Shown: positions 36,180 through 47,399 of the stretch, in pieces
How the letters are laid out: the number at the start of each line of letters is the position of its first letter
How positions within the stretch are numbered: the first letter of the stretch is position 1
Assembly (NCBI GenBank): GCA_015680685.1
Contig: MNCI01020574.1
Location: 1-64,000, forward strand
Direction of reading: 5' to 3'
Origin: Gnetum montanum
Lineage: Eukaryota; Streptophyta; Gnetopsida; Gnetales; Gnetaceae
Length of the DNA stretch: 64,000 nucleotides
Position numbers and translations under genes: made by a program
Notes under the pieces: model-generated
What the model saw: the letters and a program-made list of their open reading frames with translations, nothing else
Told to the model about the DNA's origin: nothing
The model's database searches: none

Positions 36180-36720
36180 ATTCCATCGCACCTAGAAGCT
36201 ACTCTACACTTCAACGGTGCTTCAACTACATGAGGAGGTAGCGCAACTACCATCATTTCATTCCCCTCTAGGGAAATGCACCCGTTTGCTTTTCATTTTG
36301 CATTCCCCTGCACCAACACCGTGGAAGAGTATGAGGGACTACTCAAAGCCCTCTCTGCTACCCAAAAACTATGCATACAACACTTGGAAATCAATGGTGA
36401 TTTGTAACTAGTTGTGAATCAAAGCACCAAGGTCTACGCCTACAAAGCTACGCACTTGCAACCCTACTGTGACCTAGCAAAAAGCCTGCTTAAGCAGTTC
36501 ACAACAACAGATGTGCAACACGTGCCACGGAATGAGAACACCATGGCAGATGCCTTAGCCACCCTTGCATTAAACATTCCACCACACTCGTTTTCAATTC
36601 TACTGACTTTGATTGACGAATGTATTGAGCCTATTACTCAGGTGGGACACATGGCCTCTATCAGTGCTGCGGATACCTAGGAGTGGTACGCCAACATTAA
36701 AGCCTACCTATAACATGGTG
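36180..36720 (+). pseudogene. T1 archaeal-type RNase H (aRH)
   Basis: The start LHFNGASTT (36,190) corresponds to the FDGAS motif with catalytic Asp changed to Asn. CTNTVEEYEGLLKAL follows at about 36,314 (EYE region intact), then NGDL*LVVNQ with the Asp of the GDS-like motif. The C-terminal motif HVPRNENTMADALATLA (36,520-36,570) carries the final conserved Asp. A second RNase H of this type after gRH is diagnostic of the Tat lineage. It is broken by TAG/TGA stops and a frameshift. Confidence 0.85.
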
Positions 36721-36739
36721 AACCCCCAAGTGGACTGAA

Positions 36740-37915
36740 ATCTGCTTAGAGAGATTCGATCCAAAAGTGTGCTCGGCAATATACGCTCATGGGGAATGAT
36801 GCCTTGTGCTAATGTTCTTACGATGAGATATTGTTGGCATGCGTGGGTGGGGAGTAGGCGCAGAGGATAGTTAATGAAGTGCATGAAGGGTTGTGCGGTG
36901 GACACATAGCACCTAGGGCTATGGCTACAAAAATCAGATGCCTAGGGTACTATTGGCCCCACATGGAGCATGACTGTCTGTTGAAAGTCAAGACATGTGA
37001 CGCATGCCAGAGATACACAAATCTCATATAAGTCTCACCTACGGACCTGCATCCAATGCAAATCACTTGGTATTTCCAACAATGGGGACTAGACCTCATA
37101 GGACCTATCACACCTAATTCCTCCATAGTGCATAAGACCTATCATAGTATTTTACTAAGTGGATGGAAGCTATTCCCTTGAGGAAAACGACGTCTCAGCA
37201 AATCTACCATTTCATCTTGGATAACATCATGACAAGGTTTGGGCTTTCAATGACTATTGTAACCAACAACGGACCACAGTTCAATAGTACAGAAACCTAA
37301 ACCTTCTGTAGCAACCTAGGCATCAAGCAATCATTCTCCTCCTTGTATTACTCACAGGCGAACAAACAGGTGGAGCCTACAAATAAGTCCATCACCAACT
37401 TGCTAAAGAAGATTCTTGGCAACAACAAGAGTTGGTGGCACAAGAAAATCCTCTACATCCTATGGGCCTACAGAATGACATGTAGAACTGTGACAAGTAA
37501 GACTCCTTACAGCCTTGTTTATGGATATAAAGTTGTGTTGCCTCTTGAGTTGCGAGTAGCATCAGTTCGGATGATCCTCTCGGATGTCATGAGCAAAGCC
37601 CAAAACAACGAGTCATAGATCATTGACCTCGACTCAGTAGAGGAGGAGCATGCGTAGACACTGAGATGCATAGAGCGATACCAGAGCAAGAAATAGTAAA
37701 AACACTGTACAAACCTACATCAATGGTGAGTGAAGAAGGGAGACCTTATCCTTAAGGCTATCTGTGAGCATGTGAGAAAATTCTTAGCCAACTGGGAAGG
37801 CCCTTACATGGTTACCAAAGCCTTTGGAAATGGAGCCTTCAAGCTAGCAGACATGAACGGCAACAAGTTCGCCAACTTAGTGAATCACTTGTACCTCAAG
37901 CCATACTACATCTAA
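36740..37915 (+). pseudogene. T1 integrase
   Basis: The N-terminal zinc-finger region (HEGLCGGH near 36,882; CDACQ-like CDACQRY near 36,998) is frameshifted. Core: WGLDLIGPITP near 37,083 (first Asp), FTKWMEAIPL (37,155), VTNNGPQFNS (37,259; the second catalytic Asp is now Asn), YYSQANKQVEPTNKSI (37,345; Glu in QVEPTN). C-terminal GPY/F module: KFLANWEGPYMV (37,787) and KLADMNGNKFANLVNHLYLK to the TAA at 37,913-37,915. Length and domain order match plant Tat integrases; it is inactive. Confidence 0.88.
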
Positions 37916-37924
37916 GGCATGGCG

Positions 37925-38215
37925 ACAACAAGAACCATCCACTACAACGTTAAACTGGTGACAACAACAAGCAATATCTTCTTCGACGTTAAACTAGCAA
38001 CCGTACTAAACATTGTCTGCTCAAATGTTAAACTAGTGGCAATTGTCTACTACGACGTAAAACTCGCACAACTAGTCCACTATGAATATAAACTAGCACA
38101 ACACATCTGCTATGATGTTAAACTAGAATGTACAGTCTGCTAGGACCTTAAACCAACACAGCGGTTTGCTGGAACTCTAAACTAGCACATGGTCTACCAA
38201 AACCTTAAATTGGGT
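37925..38215 (+). repeat. Array A3: GTC..GAC + TTAAACTAGCA repeats downstream of T1 pol
   Basis: Seven to eight units of about 35-45 bases, each ending in GTTAAACTAGCA or a variant (near 37,950, 37,988, 38,027, 38,057, 38,088, 38,118, 38,147, 38,175). Several retain GTCTGCTA..GAC before the tail (GTCTACTACGACGTAAAACT; GTCTGCTAGGACCTTAAACC). The array starts within ten bases of the integrase stop codon. Confidence 0.75.
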
Positions 38216-39270
38216 TCACATCACATCCCTAGCATGCATCTACGCCAAGTACACATTGAATGAGCATGGGCAGTGTCGACGTGAGGTTGGGACATTGTAG
38301 CTCCAGAATGCTATTCACGATGCAATGGGAACATGATCTAGAATGCACACTGCACTACCACTCTTGGCATCGTGCTGATCCTCCAGAGATGTCATATGGC
38401 ATTACAATGGCCCGTCGGACCTACTGTCACCATGGCCCACCACCCTAATGGTAGTTCCTAGGCTGGTACCTACCACTGGAGTTTTAGTAGTATTTTGGCC
38501 TAGCCACAATATTGTTATCCTCTAGCGCCCTGCCAACACCTCAGCTCACATGACATTTAGCTATGTGGTAGCTGATCCCATAATTGAACTAAGAATGCAT
38601 GCCTTTGGTAGGGATTCTAGAGCATCCGCACTCACAGCAACTCCCAACGCCTTCGAGGCCAGTTCCTCCATGTCGATGCTGCCAAGGTTGCTCCTATCCT
38701 TCCTACTTTGAACATCGTGTGCCTGCATAGATGTCAAAGAGCTTCAACAATGTCTACAGCAAGCAAGACCTTTTTCCCTCGCTTCGCATCGTGGCTGTTT
38801 CACTCTCCATCATGCTTACAGGGTGTAGCTGAAAGCGAGTTTGGCCACAGCAACAAATGCTACAGCATCACAAAGTGAGTGCCTCAACTAGCTTGACTAC
38901 TTCAGAGTGCAAATTTCATGATGTGCATAACATAGCTCACCGCATGGGAAGCATCTATAGGCAGGTTAAAACCCTTCGTGGATGTAACACAACTCATCCT
39001 GCAAAGGAAACCCTAGTGCTATAGGAGGTTGAAGGTCAGCGAGAGTAAATATGAAAACATGAACAAGTCCCTCATGAGCACTCCTATGAGGGACTTTGCT
39101 AAACGTCATATTTTCCCTTCTACCTAAACCTCTGCAAAGACCAATGCAACACTCTCAAGTGTAGCCAAGTGACATCTTGATAATCATCGAGCGGAAACCT
39201 TAGCGTTATGTCTTCTATGGTGTTTTGTTTTCTTTGTCAACGTCTCTTGAGCCCATCCTCTAGACATCGA
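38216..39270 (+). other. T1 3' noncoding region with a block conserved in T2
   Basis: No ORF is supported. A segment near 38,935-39,020 (GGGAAGCATCTATAGGCAGG, then GGATGTAACACAACTCATC) is clearly shared with T2 at about 44,095-44,200 on the other strand. Conservation of noncoding sequence between two diverged elements suggests a cis signal or simply common descent. Confidence 0.6.
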
Positions 39271-39284
39271 CAAAGAGGGACCAA
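39271..39284 (+). promoter_or_regulatory. T1 polypurine tract
   Basis: CAAAGAGGGACCAA directly precedes the 3' LTR start TGAAACACCCC. T2 has AAAGAGAGGCCAT at the same position. This would prime plus-strand DNA synthesis. Confidence 0.7.
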
Positions 39285-40876
39285 TGAAACACCCCAAAAT
39301 TTGAAGACATTCTTGCTTCACTAGGCCTTTGCAATTCATGTAGCATTACAGTAGTTCTTCAAGAGATGGATGCTCTAATTTTCAGACTGTCTACTTCAGC
39401 AAGTTTTCTAAGTCAAGGAGTCTTGCTACACTATGCTATGCCATGTAGCATAGTGAACTCTAGAAGACATTTTCAGAAGCATAATGCTATGCTACACTAT
39501 GCTACGCAGCGTAGCATAACGTAGCAAAAGCTGGATGATCAGTCCCCTTGCCCAACTTCAAGTCCTTCGGCAATGTCTACTTCCATCAAGAAGCGACGAA
39601 CTTGGAAAAATCAAGTCATGTTTTCTACTACACTACGCTAAGCTACAAGGTGCAGTGAGGTGTAGCAATTTTGTGAAAGTCATAGAAGGCAACTCGAAGG
39701 GTGGGACCAGTAGGTTCTCAAGTTTTCGCAGTACAAAAGGCAAAGTTTGTGGTTTTTGTGAGTAAGGCTAGTTGCTACGCTATGATATGCTACATAGCAT
39801 AGCAAAAATATGACAAAAAGCCAGTGCGCTTCAAAGGTTTCCAGTGCATGCAGCAGGACACAATGCAAGCTTCTCACTTCAAACTAGCGGCTATGCTATG
39901 CTACACTTCGTAGCATAGCAAAGTGTAACAAGATGCTATGCCACACCAAACATGCTACGGTAAAAGGAATAGAAAAACATGGCAAGCAGTTGCGTGACAT
40001 CAATGCACTTCAAATAATTACACCATTGCTCTGACAGCGTAATTAGGGCATGGTAGGCTCGTAATTACGACATGGTAGGCTTGCCCAATGGTCTTGAAGG
40101 CACGTGCAGCATAGATAGGTAAGCATAAGCCTAAGGCACATGGCGTTCAAACTGCATATTCACATGTCCTTGGTCCTATAAATACCCTAATAAGTGATGC
40201 TTAAAGTCTCTCTAGATTTTTGGTCTCTCTCGGTCTCTCTCTCTCTCGTGGCCCTCGACTTTTCAGCTTTTTTTTAGCTTTCCTTGGCAATCTGTTTGGC
40301 TAATGGTCTCGTTGGCTGACAAGCAAAAAGTTAGCATTGTAACCTCAAGCATTGTAAACTCTTCCTATTTAACATTGTAAATTGTTAGCATTTTCAGCCG
40401 GCATATGGTTATGTTCTCTTCTACCACCTTGGTAGCACGTCGCATTGTTAATGCCGGAGTCCACATTCAAGCTCACAGCCCTCTTTCTCTACACATCTTG
40501 GTTACTCTCAGGATCTTTGCACTTCTCAACATTGTGCAACCAATTGTATCCATCCTAACAGAGTGAGGTCATAGATTCGAAGTGATGCATTTTTAACTGC
40601 ATTTTACATTACCTCCTATTTACTATTGCATTTTACATTGTTTTCTGTTCCTTTTTCATTTAAACATTACTTTGTGATATTAGTCTCGTTTTCAAACCAC
40701 ACCTTTCAAAAGGTTATATTAACATAAATTAAGTCCCTATCTAATCAACCAGACCATTCAGGGTGCCCCATTTCCATCCCAATCCAGCAAAGCCCTCCCG
40801 TGGAAATAGGGTCAATACTATCAACAATCGACGACCCCTCGGTGTTTTCGAGTCGCCGAAGTTTTTTGTGGCTATA
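39285..40876 (+). repeat. T1 3' LTR
   Basis: It aligns with 23,030-24,644 from TGAAACACCCC to GTGGCTATA. Quasi-palindrome clusters occur at about 39,425-39,455, 39,483-39,527, 39,625-39,665, 39,770-39,802 and 39,890-39,930. The TATA box TATAAATA is at 40,177-40,184, followed by the same CT-rich leader. Differences from the 5' LTR are mostly C/T and G/A, as expected for methylation-driven decay. Confidence 0.9.
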
Positions 40877-40881
40877 GGTAG
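40877..40881 (+). repeat. T1 right target-site duplication
   Basis: GGTAG, identical to 23,025-23,029. Confidence 0.9.
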
Positions 40882-42655
40882 ATGTCACAACCACCATCAT
40901 CATTTGTTTTGGTCTCCACAACCTCTTCTATTATAGTAACCTTTCCCTTACCCCTTTAGTGGGCATGTTCACCTTCCTTTCTTCTTCTATGATCACAATC
41001 ACTACTTTCCTCTTTGGATTCCTCTTCTATTTTCAGAGTGGTTTCAAACTTCTCATCCAAAGAGTCCCACATTTTATCTACCTTAGCTAAAAATTTAAAG
41101 ATAGATTTATGAATTGTCAAGGTCTTTCATTGCATCACCTCATCAAGTGGTGCCTCCACCTCATTTTCATAGAACCAGACTTTCCTTTTTCTGATTGAAT
41201 AATCCTACTTGTACTCCTCATCACTTTTTCTTTTTCTCAACTCTTCTTCTTCCTTTGGCAACCTGTTATATTACCCTTTGGATTTGATGGATCCTTTATT
41301 CTGAAAGCTACATTGGGCATAGATCACAAGATTTCTTCATGTTTCTATGTAGAGCCCATCTATGATATGGCAAATCTTCTCCCTTTGAGAATAACCATGG
41401 CTAGGACATCAGTGCAAAAGTGAATAGTACCTACCCATGGCTACATCCAAGGGTTCATGTGTTCCTTATTTCTAACATTGGATCTACTTTCTTAGGTTGG
41501 ACACTCGAGAGTATGTTTGATACTTGTCATTGAAGAGCTTAAGAATTATACTCCATCTATGAATTAATTGCAGCTCCAAAGACTAGTACCAGCATTCAGC
41601 TTCTTTGATGAGTGTCTGTGGGAAAACCTTGAATTTTTACCATTTATTCTCCACGTTCTACAAGGTACAAGCATCATGAAATGCTTAAAGATGGGTTTTC
41701 AGATCTAAGTTTGTATCCCCCTATAAACATGGGGATATTATTCATATCCAATTACTTGATCCAGCTATCTTTCACATGCCTTGTAATTCTTACTATGTCT
41801 ACGATGTTCAACATATTTTAAGTTTCAAGCAAAGTCTCATCATAATCATAGCCTCTATGATGGCCATGATTCCTATTATGCCCTTTGTTATCCCTTCTTT
41901 CATGCTGGTGGGCCTCCCTTGACTACCCAAAACCTTAATCTCAACTATTCTGGTGGGCCCTATGATCATCTCTATCCCACCAATCACCTCCATCATGGTC
42001 ACATCCTCTGTGGCTTTGATCAAAGCTATAGGAGGAAGAAGAGAATGACAAAGGTGAAAAGGAAGGAGAATCAACACCATCATAATTCCTACCATCCCCT
42101 CTTCTATGGTCATAGCGATGGTCATCATCATGATGCTTATCTTCGTCCTTGCCATGACATCCATCTTTAGATCCCTCATGATCATGAGATCCATTCTTGC
42201 CTGAACTAGGATTGTTTATAGTGGACTATAAATTCTAGTTCAAGTCCCCTTCATTGAAACTAATGGGAGGAGAGTCAATGAAATGAGAACCCCTAGAGAA
42301 GGAATCCTCATTGTCTTTTTGGTCCAACAGGAACAAGGAGTTATTAAATCATTTCCCCTTTGTGGCATCATGATGCCTCTCTTGTTACCAATCTCTTTTA
42401 CATTATGACTTAGTGGGATTATTATCCTTGAAGTCATGGTCCTACACAACATATTCAACATGAAGCCCCTAGATGCCCAACCTCATAAGAGTTTAGTTAA
42501 GCATTGCATGAATTGATCGATAAGGCAAAAACACAATATTATCCTTCATGTCCCTCCACTGCATTTGTTCATCCTAATTTAGGATGGAGGTGAAGTTAAG
42601 CACATATTCATCAGGATGAGTATATATCACTTGTCATTGTTGGGGCATAGTCAGG
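40882..42655 (-). pseudogene. G1 gag, part right of the T1 insertion
   Basis: Minus-strand frames between 41,720 and 41,430 read KFKVFPQTLIKEAECWY, then SLELQLIHRWSIILKLFNDK. This is a plant gypsy capsid (Retrotrans_gag) pattern of FP.TL...A..WY.SL....I..W..L...F. Upstream, 42,190-41,810 encodes an Arg/Asp/His/Gly-rich low-complexity region (REAHQHERRDNKGHNRNH), typical of the gag N-terminal side. The frame is broken. Its partner (nucleocapsid, protease, pol) lies left of T1 at 18.8-23.0 kb in the same orientation. The sequence is cut at about 42,656, where the truncated T2 LTR begins. Confidence 0.65.
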
Positions 42656-42659
42656 AAGG

Positions 42660-43681
42660 ATTTTTACCTAGAAGCTGAGAGCATTTTTCTAAGGATTGGT
42701 TAGGCAAACAAGTACAACTTCATCTTCCATGCTAGAAAGCCTTCGAACCTACTAAGTTCGTCCTTGGGCCCTTCTATTATTTTGCATCCTCACTATGCTA
42801 TGCAGCGTAGCAGCCAATGTGACTTGCATCCTTGTTTAATCTACAATGTTTTATCTAGAAACTTTGCTTGAGGTCTAAGGGCTAAGTGGAATAAGTAGTT
42901 TTGAAGGCCGAAGCATTGCCAAGTGTGATCCTCTTGCTGGGATCGCTTGGTAGAGGGGCCTTTGTGTGTTCTATCCTTGCTACATTGTGCTCTGCTGCAT
43001 AGCATAACACAATGTAGCACCCAATGTTGGTCGAATCCTAACTCATTTTTGCAAACATTTTGTCATAGGATGTTTGTCATGTCTTGATGTGTCAGTAGAG
43101 CAAGCTTGTTTAATAGTTCAAGAAGGGGCAAGTGCTTTTACTCCGTCAAAGCTACCTGGGTAGGAGTGTTGTCGAAGTATATCCCGACTACACTATGCTA
43201 TGTTGCATAGCATGGCATAGTGTAGCTCTCAAATTGAGATAATAATTGACAAAATTTTCCACATTCCATTGCACCATATCGCTCACGCTTTAGGGATGAA
43301 ACAGGGCAAATGCTCTAGAAGACTGGCTTGTTATCTTTTGCATCTTGGACGTCTGATTGGTCTCTTCAAGGCTTGCTACACTGCACAGTGTAGTGTAGTG
43401 TAGCATATTTCTTTGTTAGAAAACTTGTTGAATTGTTTAGCTCATCCTGAACACTTTCAACAACTCCTAACATGGTATCTAGATAGACTGTCAGCTGGGT
43501 CAATTGTCCAGTTGGCCAGGCTTGTCAGCCCTAGAGATAGAAAACTTACCAGACTATACAATCTACACTTAGTGCCTACACTATCTTGATGGCCCATTGT
43601 GACACTGCACTTGTGGAAGTCCTTACCTAAATTTCAAGACTCTACTAAGGCATCAGGATCTTAAAATTTTATAGTGTTTCA
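42660..43681 (-). repeat. T2 3' LTR, truncated to U3
   Basis: It aligns with 59,665-60,709 of the 5' LTR, from the phrase AAGCTGAGAGCATTTTTCTA near 42,673 to GTGTTTCA at 43,681. The half containing TATA, R and U5 (58,559-59,665 in the 5' copy) is missing. Quasi-palindromes remain near 42,795-42,815, 42,975-43,015, 43,190-43,225 and 43,377-43,402. The left neighbour is G1 gag, with no target duplication, so a deletion or recombination joined them. Confidence 0.8.
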
Positions 43682-43694
43682 ATGGCCTCTCTTT
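43682..43694 (-). promoter_or_regulatory. T2 polypurine tract
   Basis: On the minus strand AAAGAGAGGCCAT immediately precedes the LTR start TGAAACAC, matching the T1 tract. Confidence 0.65.
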
Positions 43695-45000
43695 ATTGAC
43701 ATCTAGAGGACCTACCTGAGAGACATCAACAAAGAAAATGAAACACCATGAAAAATAAAATGCTAACATTGCTCTCCAGTGGTCTCTCAAATGTCCCTTT
43801 GCGACGCTTGGGAGTACTAAAATAGTCATGTAGAGAAAGGGGGAGAGGATGGACTTGAGGGGATAGGTCCAGGGGAGGAAAAGATGTAATAGAGCATGAT
43901 CCCTCATCGGGTGCTTGTGAGGGAGTGGCACGCATGGGCATCTTTCTTTTGTTGGCCTCTAACCTCTCATTGGAGTGCTTAGAGATGGTCATTCTAAAAT
44001 AGTTGTGGTGCCATTTTTTTTATCTTTTCTACTCTTTTACATGTTTGTGCTTTTCTTTTGCAATTTAGCCACATTCACTTGCAAACAACCTTGTTGTTGT
44101 AGGATAGGTGTTTCCTCCCCGAGATGAGATGTGTTACATCCATGTGAGGCTTTGACCTACCTATAGATGCTTCCCGTGTGGCGAGTTACATTACGCGCAT
44201 CATGGACTTGGCGGTTGGGCATGTGGGAGGGATTTATATGCATTGGAAAATCTTGTAAAAGAGATGTAACAAACTACGAGTATAAGAAATTAGGTTAAGA
44301 GGGTTAAGACGGAGGGTGGGATGTGCACTCCCAAGTAGCCAAGATAGTCTAAGCGATCACTTTAGAACTATGTAGTGTCCTACTCTGCGAACACAACAGA
44401 GAGAAAACCAAGAAAACATAACCATGAAAAGAAATGAGGGCAAATTCCTACTTGCTTTATACACTACTAAAGTAGCGAGCATTGTTGTTGAGGCATGCAA
44501 TGTCCAATGTAGGAAGGCCAACATTAGTTCTAGCAGCGGTAGACTAAAGAGGCTAGCACTAAAGAGGCTAGGAGCAGTGGTGATGCAAGTGCTCAAGATT
44601 CCTTGCCTAAGGAAAACATCATGTAGTCCAGTTTCAAGGCAAGAAGCCTAACAGCTAAATGGCTCTTAGACTCGGATGATGGCGAGGGCTGGAGAATAGC
44701 AACTTTGTGGCTGGTCCACAATAGTGCTGGAACTCCAGTAGTAGGCACTGACAGTAAGAGCTACTGCTATGATGAGTGGTGATGGTAGCGATAGCTCTAG
44801 AAAGTAAGCAAGATGTCAAACAACATCTCTAGAAGGTCAGCGAGATGCCAAGTGTGGTAATGCTACATGTGTTCCAGAGGGTGTTTCCTTAGCAACATGA
44901 ACTGCATTCTGGAACTGCAACGTCCCACCCCATGTTGTCTAGAAAGTTGGCATTGTGCACGTTCGCTTGTTTGTAGATTCATGGATGTTGTGCTGGTCAA
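43695..45000 (-). other. T2 3' noncoding region
   Basis: About 1.3 kb with only short ORFs lacking motifs. The 44,095-44,200 segment matches the conserved block of the T1 3' noncoding region. Confidence 0.55.
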
Positions 45001-45500
45001 CGTTGAAGTCAAAACCTAGTTTAAGGTCTTACTAGACCATCAGATTTGCTATTTTAAGGTCCTAGCAAACTGTAATGTGCTAGTTTAAGGTCCTAGCAGA
45101 CCATTGTGCTAGTTTAACATTGTAGCGCATAGTGGATGGACCAGTTTAAGGTCATAGAAGATCGATGTGTCAGTTTAAGGTCTTGGTAGACCACTATGAT
45201 AGTTTAAGTTCCTGGTAGACCGTTGTGCTAGTTTATCATCATAGCGGACATCGGATGGACCAATTTAAGGTCGTAGCAGATCGATGTACCAGGATAAGGT
45301 CCTGGTAGACTGCTGTGCTAGTTTATCATCATAGCGAATAGTGGATGACTAGTTTAAGGCTGTAGCAGACCATACTATGGGTGCCAGTTTTAGGTCATGG
45401 CCCAAAGACATGCTCTATAAGTTTAACTTCATAGTGGATGTTTTGTGCCAGTTTATAGTCATAGCATATTATCTTTGCTAGTTTTATGTCGTAGCAGAAG
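45000..45500 (-). repeat. Array B3: hairpin-motif repeats downstream of T2 pol
   Basis: On the plus strand at least ten units of TAGTTTAAGGTC...GACC are visible, for example AGTTTAAGGTCCTAGCAGACC at about 45,083. Units near 45,113 and 45,233 have lost the stem. Read on the T2 sense strand each is GGTC-N6-GACC followed by TTAAACTAGCA, the same motif as in T1. Spacing is 40-60 bases. The array begins right after the pol stop codon. Confidence 0.8.
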
Positions 45501-45522
45501 ATGGTGCTTACCTTGCTTTGTA

Positions 45523-46580
45523 TCAAATGTAGTATGGCTTACGGTACAAGTGGTTTGTGGGATTTGCAAATTCATTCCCATCCATATCAGCCAGCTTGAA
45601 GGCCCTATTTTTGTAGGCTTTCATGACTATGAATGGACCTTCTCAGTTTGCTAAGAAATTGTTTACATGTTCACGAACAGCCTTGAGGACTAGGTCCCCT
45701 TTTTTGATTAGCAGTTGATGTAGATTGCAATGGTGCATTTGCCGCTACTTTTCCTGGTACCATTCAATGTGATTAAGTGTTTAGGCATGCTCCTCGTCTA
45801 CGGAGTTAAGGTCAATGATCCTTAACTTGTTGTTATGGGTCTCGTTCATGATGATTGAAAGGATCATTCACAATGACGATACCTCCAATTCAAGAGGTAA
45901 CACTGCTTCAGATCCGTAAACAAGGTTGTAAGGAGTTTCACCTATAGCCATTTTGCATGTCATGCGATAAGCCCAAAACATGTAGAGGATTTGCTCATGC
46001 CATCGCCTCTTGCTACTGCTAGACATCTTTTTGAGCAAGTTGATGATGGCCTTGTTTGTCTCCTCTGCTTGACCATTTACCTATGGGTAGTACGGTGATG
46101 AAAATAAGTGCTCGATGCCAAGGTTGTCACAAAAGGTTTTGGTTTCTGCGCTACTAAACTGTGGCCCATTTTCTATCACAATAGTCATGGGAAGACCAAA
46201 CCTTGTTACTATGTTGTCTAAGATAAAGTGGCAAACCGGTTGAGATGTAGTCTTCATTAGGGGAATAGCCTCCACCCACTTTATAAAGTACTCGATGGCA
46301 ATGATGATGAAGTTGTGTCTTATGGAAGACTTAGGCGTGATGGGTCCTATGATGTCTAGTCCCCATCGTTGGAATGGCCACATGATCTGTGTAGGGTGAA
46401 GCTTAGTAGGTGATAAATGTATAAGGTTTGCATGACATTGGCATGTATCACACATCCTAACTTTGGCAAGGCAATCTCGTTCTATGCAAGGCCAGTAATA
46501 TCCTAGGTGTCTAATTTTCACTAGATAACCCTGGGAGCTATGTGTCCTCCACATAGTCCCTCATGGAATTCGGTAACAAT
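45523..46580 (-). pseudogene. T2 integrase
   Basis: Minus strand. Zinc finger: HLGYYWPCIERDCLAK and CDTCQCHANLIH (46,510-46,420). Core: WGLDIIGPITPKSSIRHNFI (first Asp in GLDIIGP), FIKWVEAIPL, VIENGPQFSSAE (second Asp changed to Glu), then SSPYYP before a TAG at 46,081. The continuing frame toward 45,523 encodes the rest of the core and the C-terminal module (KLADMDGNEFANPTNHLYRK), ending in TGA. The frame is longer than in T1, but stops are present. Confidence 0.87.
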
Positions 46581-46589
46581 TTTCTGTAC

Positions 46590-47270
46590 TTGTTCCCTAC
46601 CAACGTAGGTTAGTAATAACCCATCAAAGGAGCATTTGCATAAAGTGTTATCTCCTATGAGGACACACTATCGCGCTTGCTTTCAAATTGCATCCTTTTA
46701 AGTGGATGTTAAGCCATGTAGGGTTTCACCGTGTGAAGCTAAGCTTTAATGTTAGCGTACCACTCTTGAATATTGGTCGTATTGATAGTTGTGATGTGTA
46801 CCGCTTAGGTAATAGGGTTTGTGCATTCTATTATCAAAGTAGGTAAAGTTGCAAACAGGTGGGATGACACATTCAATGCTAATGTGACTAAGGCATCTGC
46901 TATGGTATTCTCGTTGCAAGGCACGTGTTGGATGTCTATTGCTGTAAATTGTTTCAAAAAATTTTGTCCAAGTCACAATAAGGCTATAACTATGAATCTT
47001 TACAAGTGTAGACTTCGGTATTCTGGTTGACAATGAGTTGGGAATTGCCTTAGACTACCAAATGTTGAATCTTTAGTTCTTGGGCTACTAAGAGGCCTCT
47101 GAGGAGTCCTTCGTAATTAGCTATGTTGTTTGTACAAAGGAACATAAAGCAGTAAGCAAAAGGTAAAATATCCCCAAAGGGGAATGTAATGACAATAGCA
47201 GCACTACTACCTTGCGTAGTTGAGGCACCGTCGAAATGCAAAGTAGCTTTGAAGTCAAATGGTACAGGGT
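46590..47270 (-). pseudogene. T2 archaeal-type RNase H (aRH)
   Basis: Minus-strand 47,241-47,050 reads MHFDGASTTQGSSAAIVITF, then CTNNIANYEGLLRGL, the clearest aRH signature in the window with the first catalytic Asp retained. Toward 46,870 a segment equivalent to HVPRNENTMADALATLA of T1 is present (ending near 46,820). It marks T2 as Tat lineage. It is split by stops. Confidence 0.85.
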
Positions 47271-47399
47271 TGATGTTGTTGATGTGTTCATCAGGGAATT
47301 TAGACTCTATTATTGTCTAATCATCGATGGGTGAGGTTGTGAGCTATGTAGCTATTTCCTGTCCCTTTGTTAATGATTGAGAAACATAATGCAAGTTGA

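Larger units (their letters stand above)
23030..40876 (+). mobile_element. T1: full-length Tat-lineage Ty3/gypsy retrotransposon with antisense gene
   Basis: T1 is 17.85 kb long, bounded by two LTRs of about 1.6 kb and the 5-bp duplication GGTAG. Order on the plus strand: 5' LTR, primer-binding site, duplicated leader, gag, protease, hairpin array A1, antisense gene (minus strand), array A2, RT-gRH-aRH-integrase, array A3, a conserved 3' noncoding block, polypurine tract, 3' LTR. The dual RNase H places it in the Tat lineage. It inserted into the gag region of G1, so it is younger than G1. LTR divergence is roughly one base in ten by eye, and all frames carry stops, so it is old and defective. 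Confidence 0.92.

Noticed and set aside
41808-42194. Met/Ile-rich 128-codon open frame on the minus strand as a membrane protein
   Set aside because: Another frame of the same DNA gives the Arg/Asp/His-rich gag N-terminal region, which fits its neighbours better.
43653-43992. Minus-strand ORFs at the T2 LTR/3' noncoding boundary
   Set aside because: They cross the polypurine tract and LTR start, which is inconsistent with a gene.
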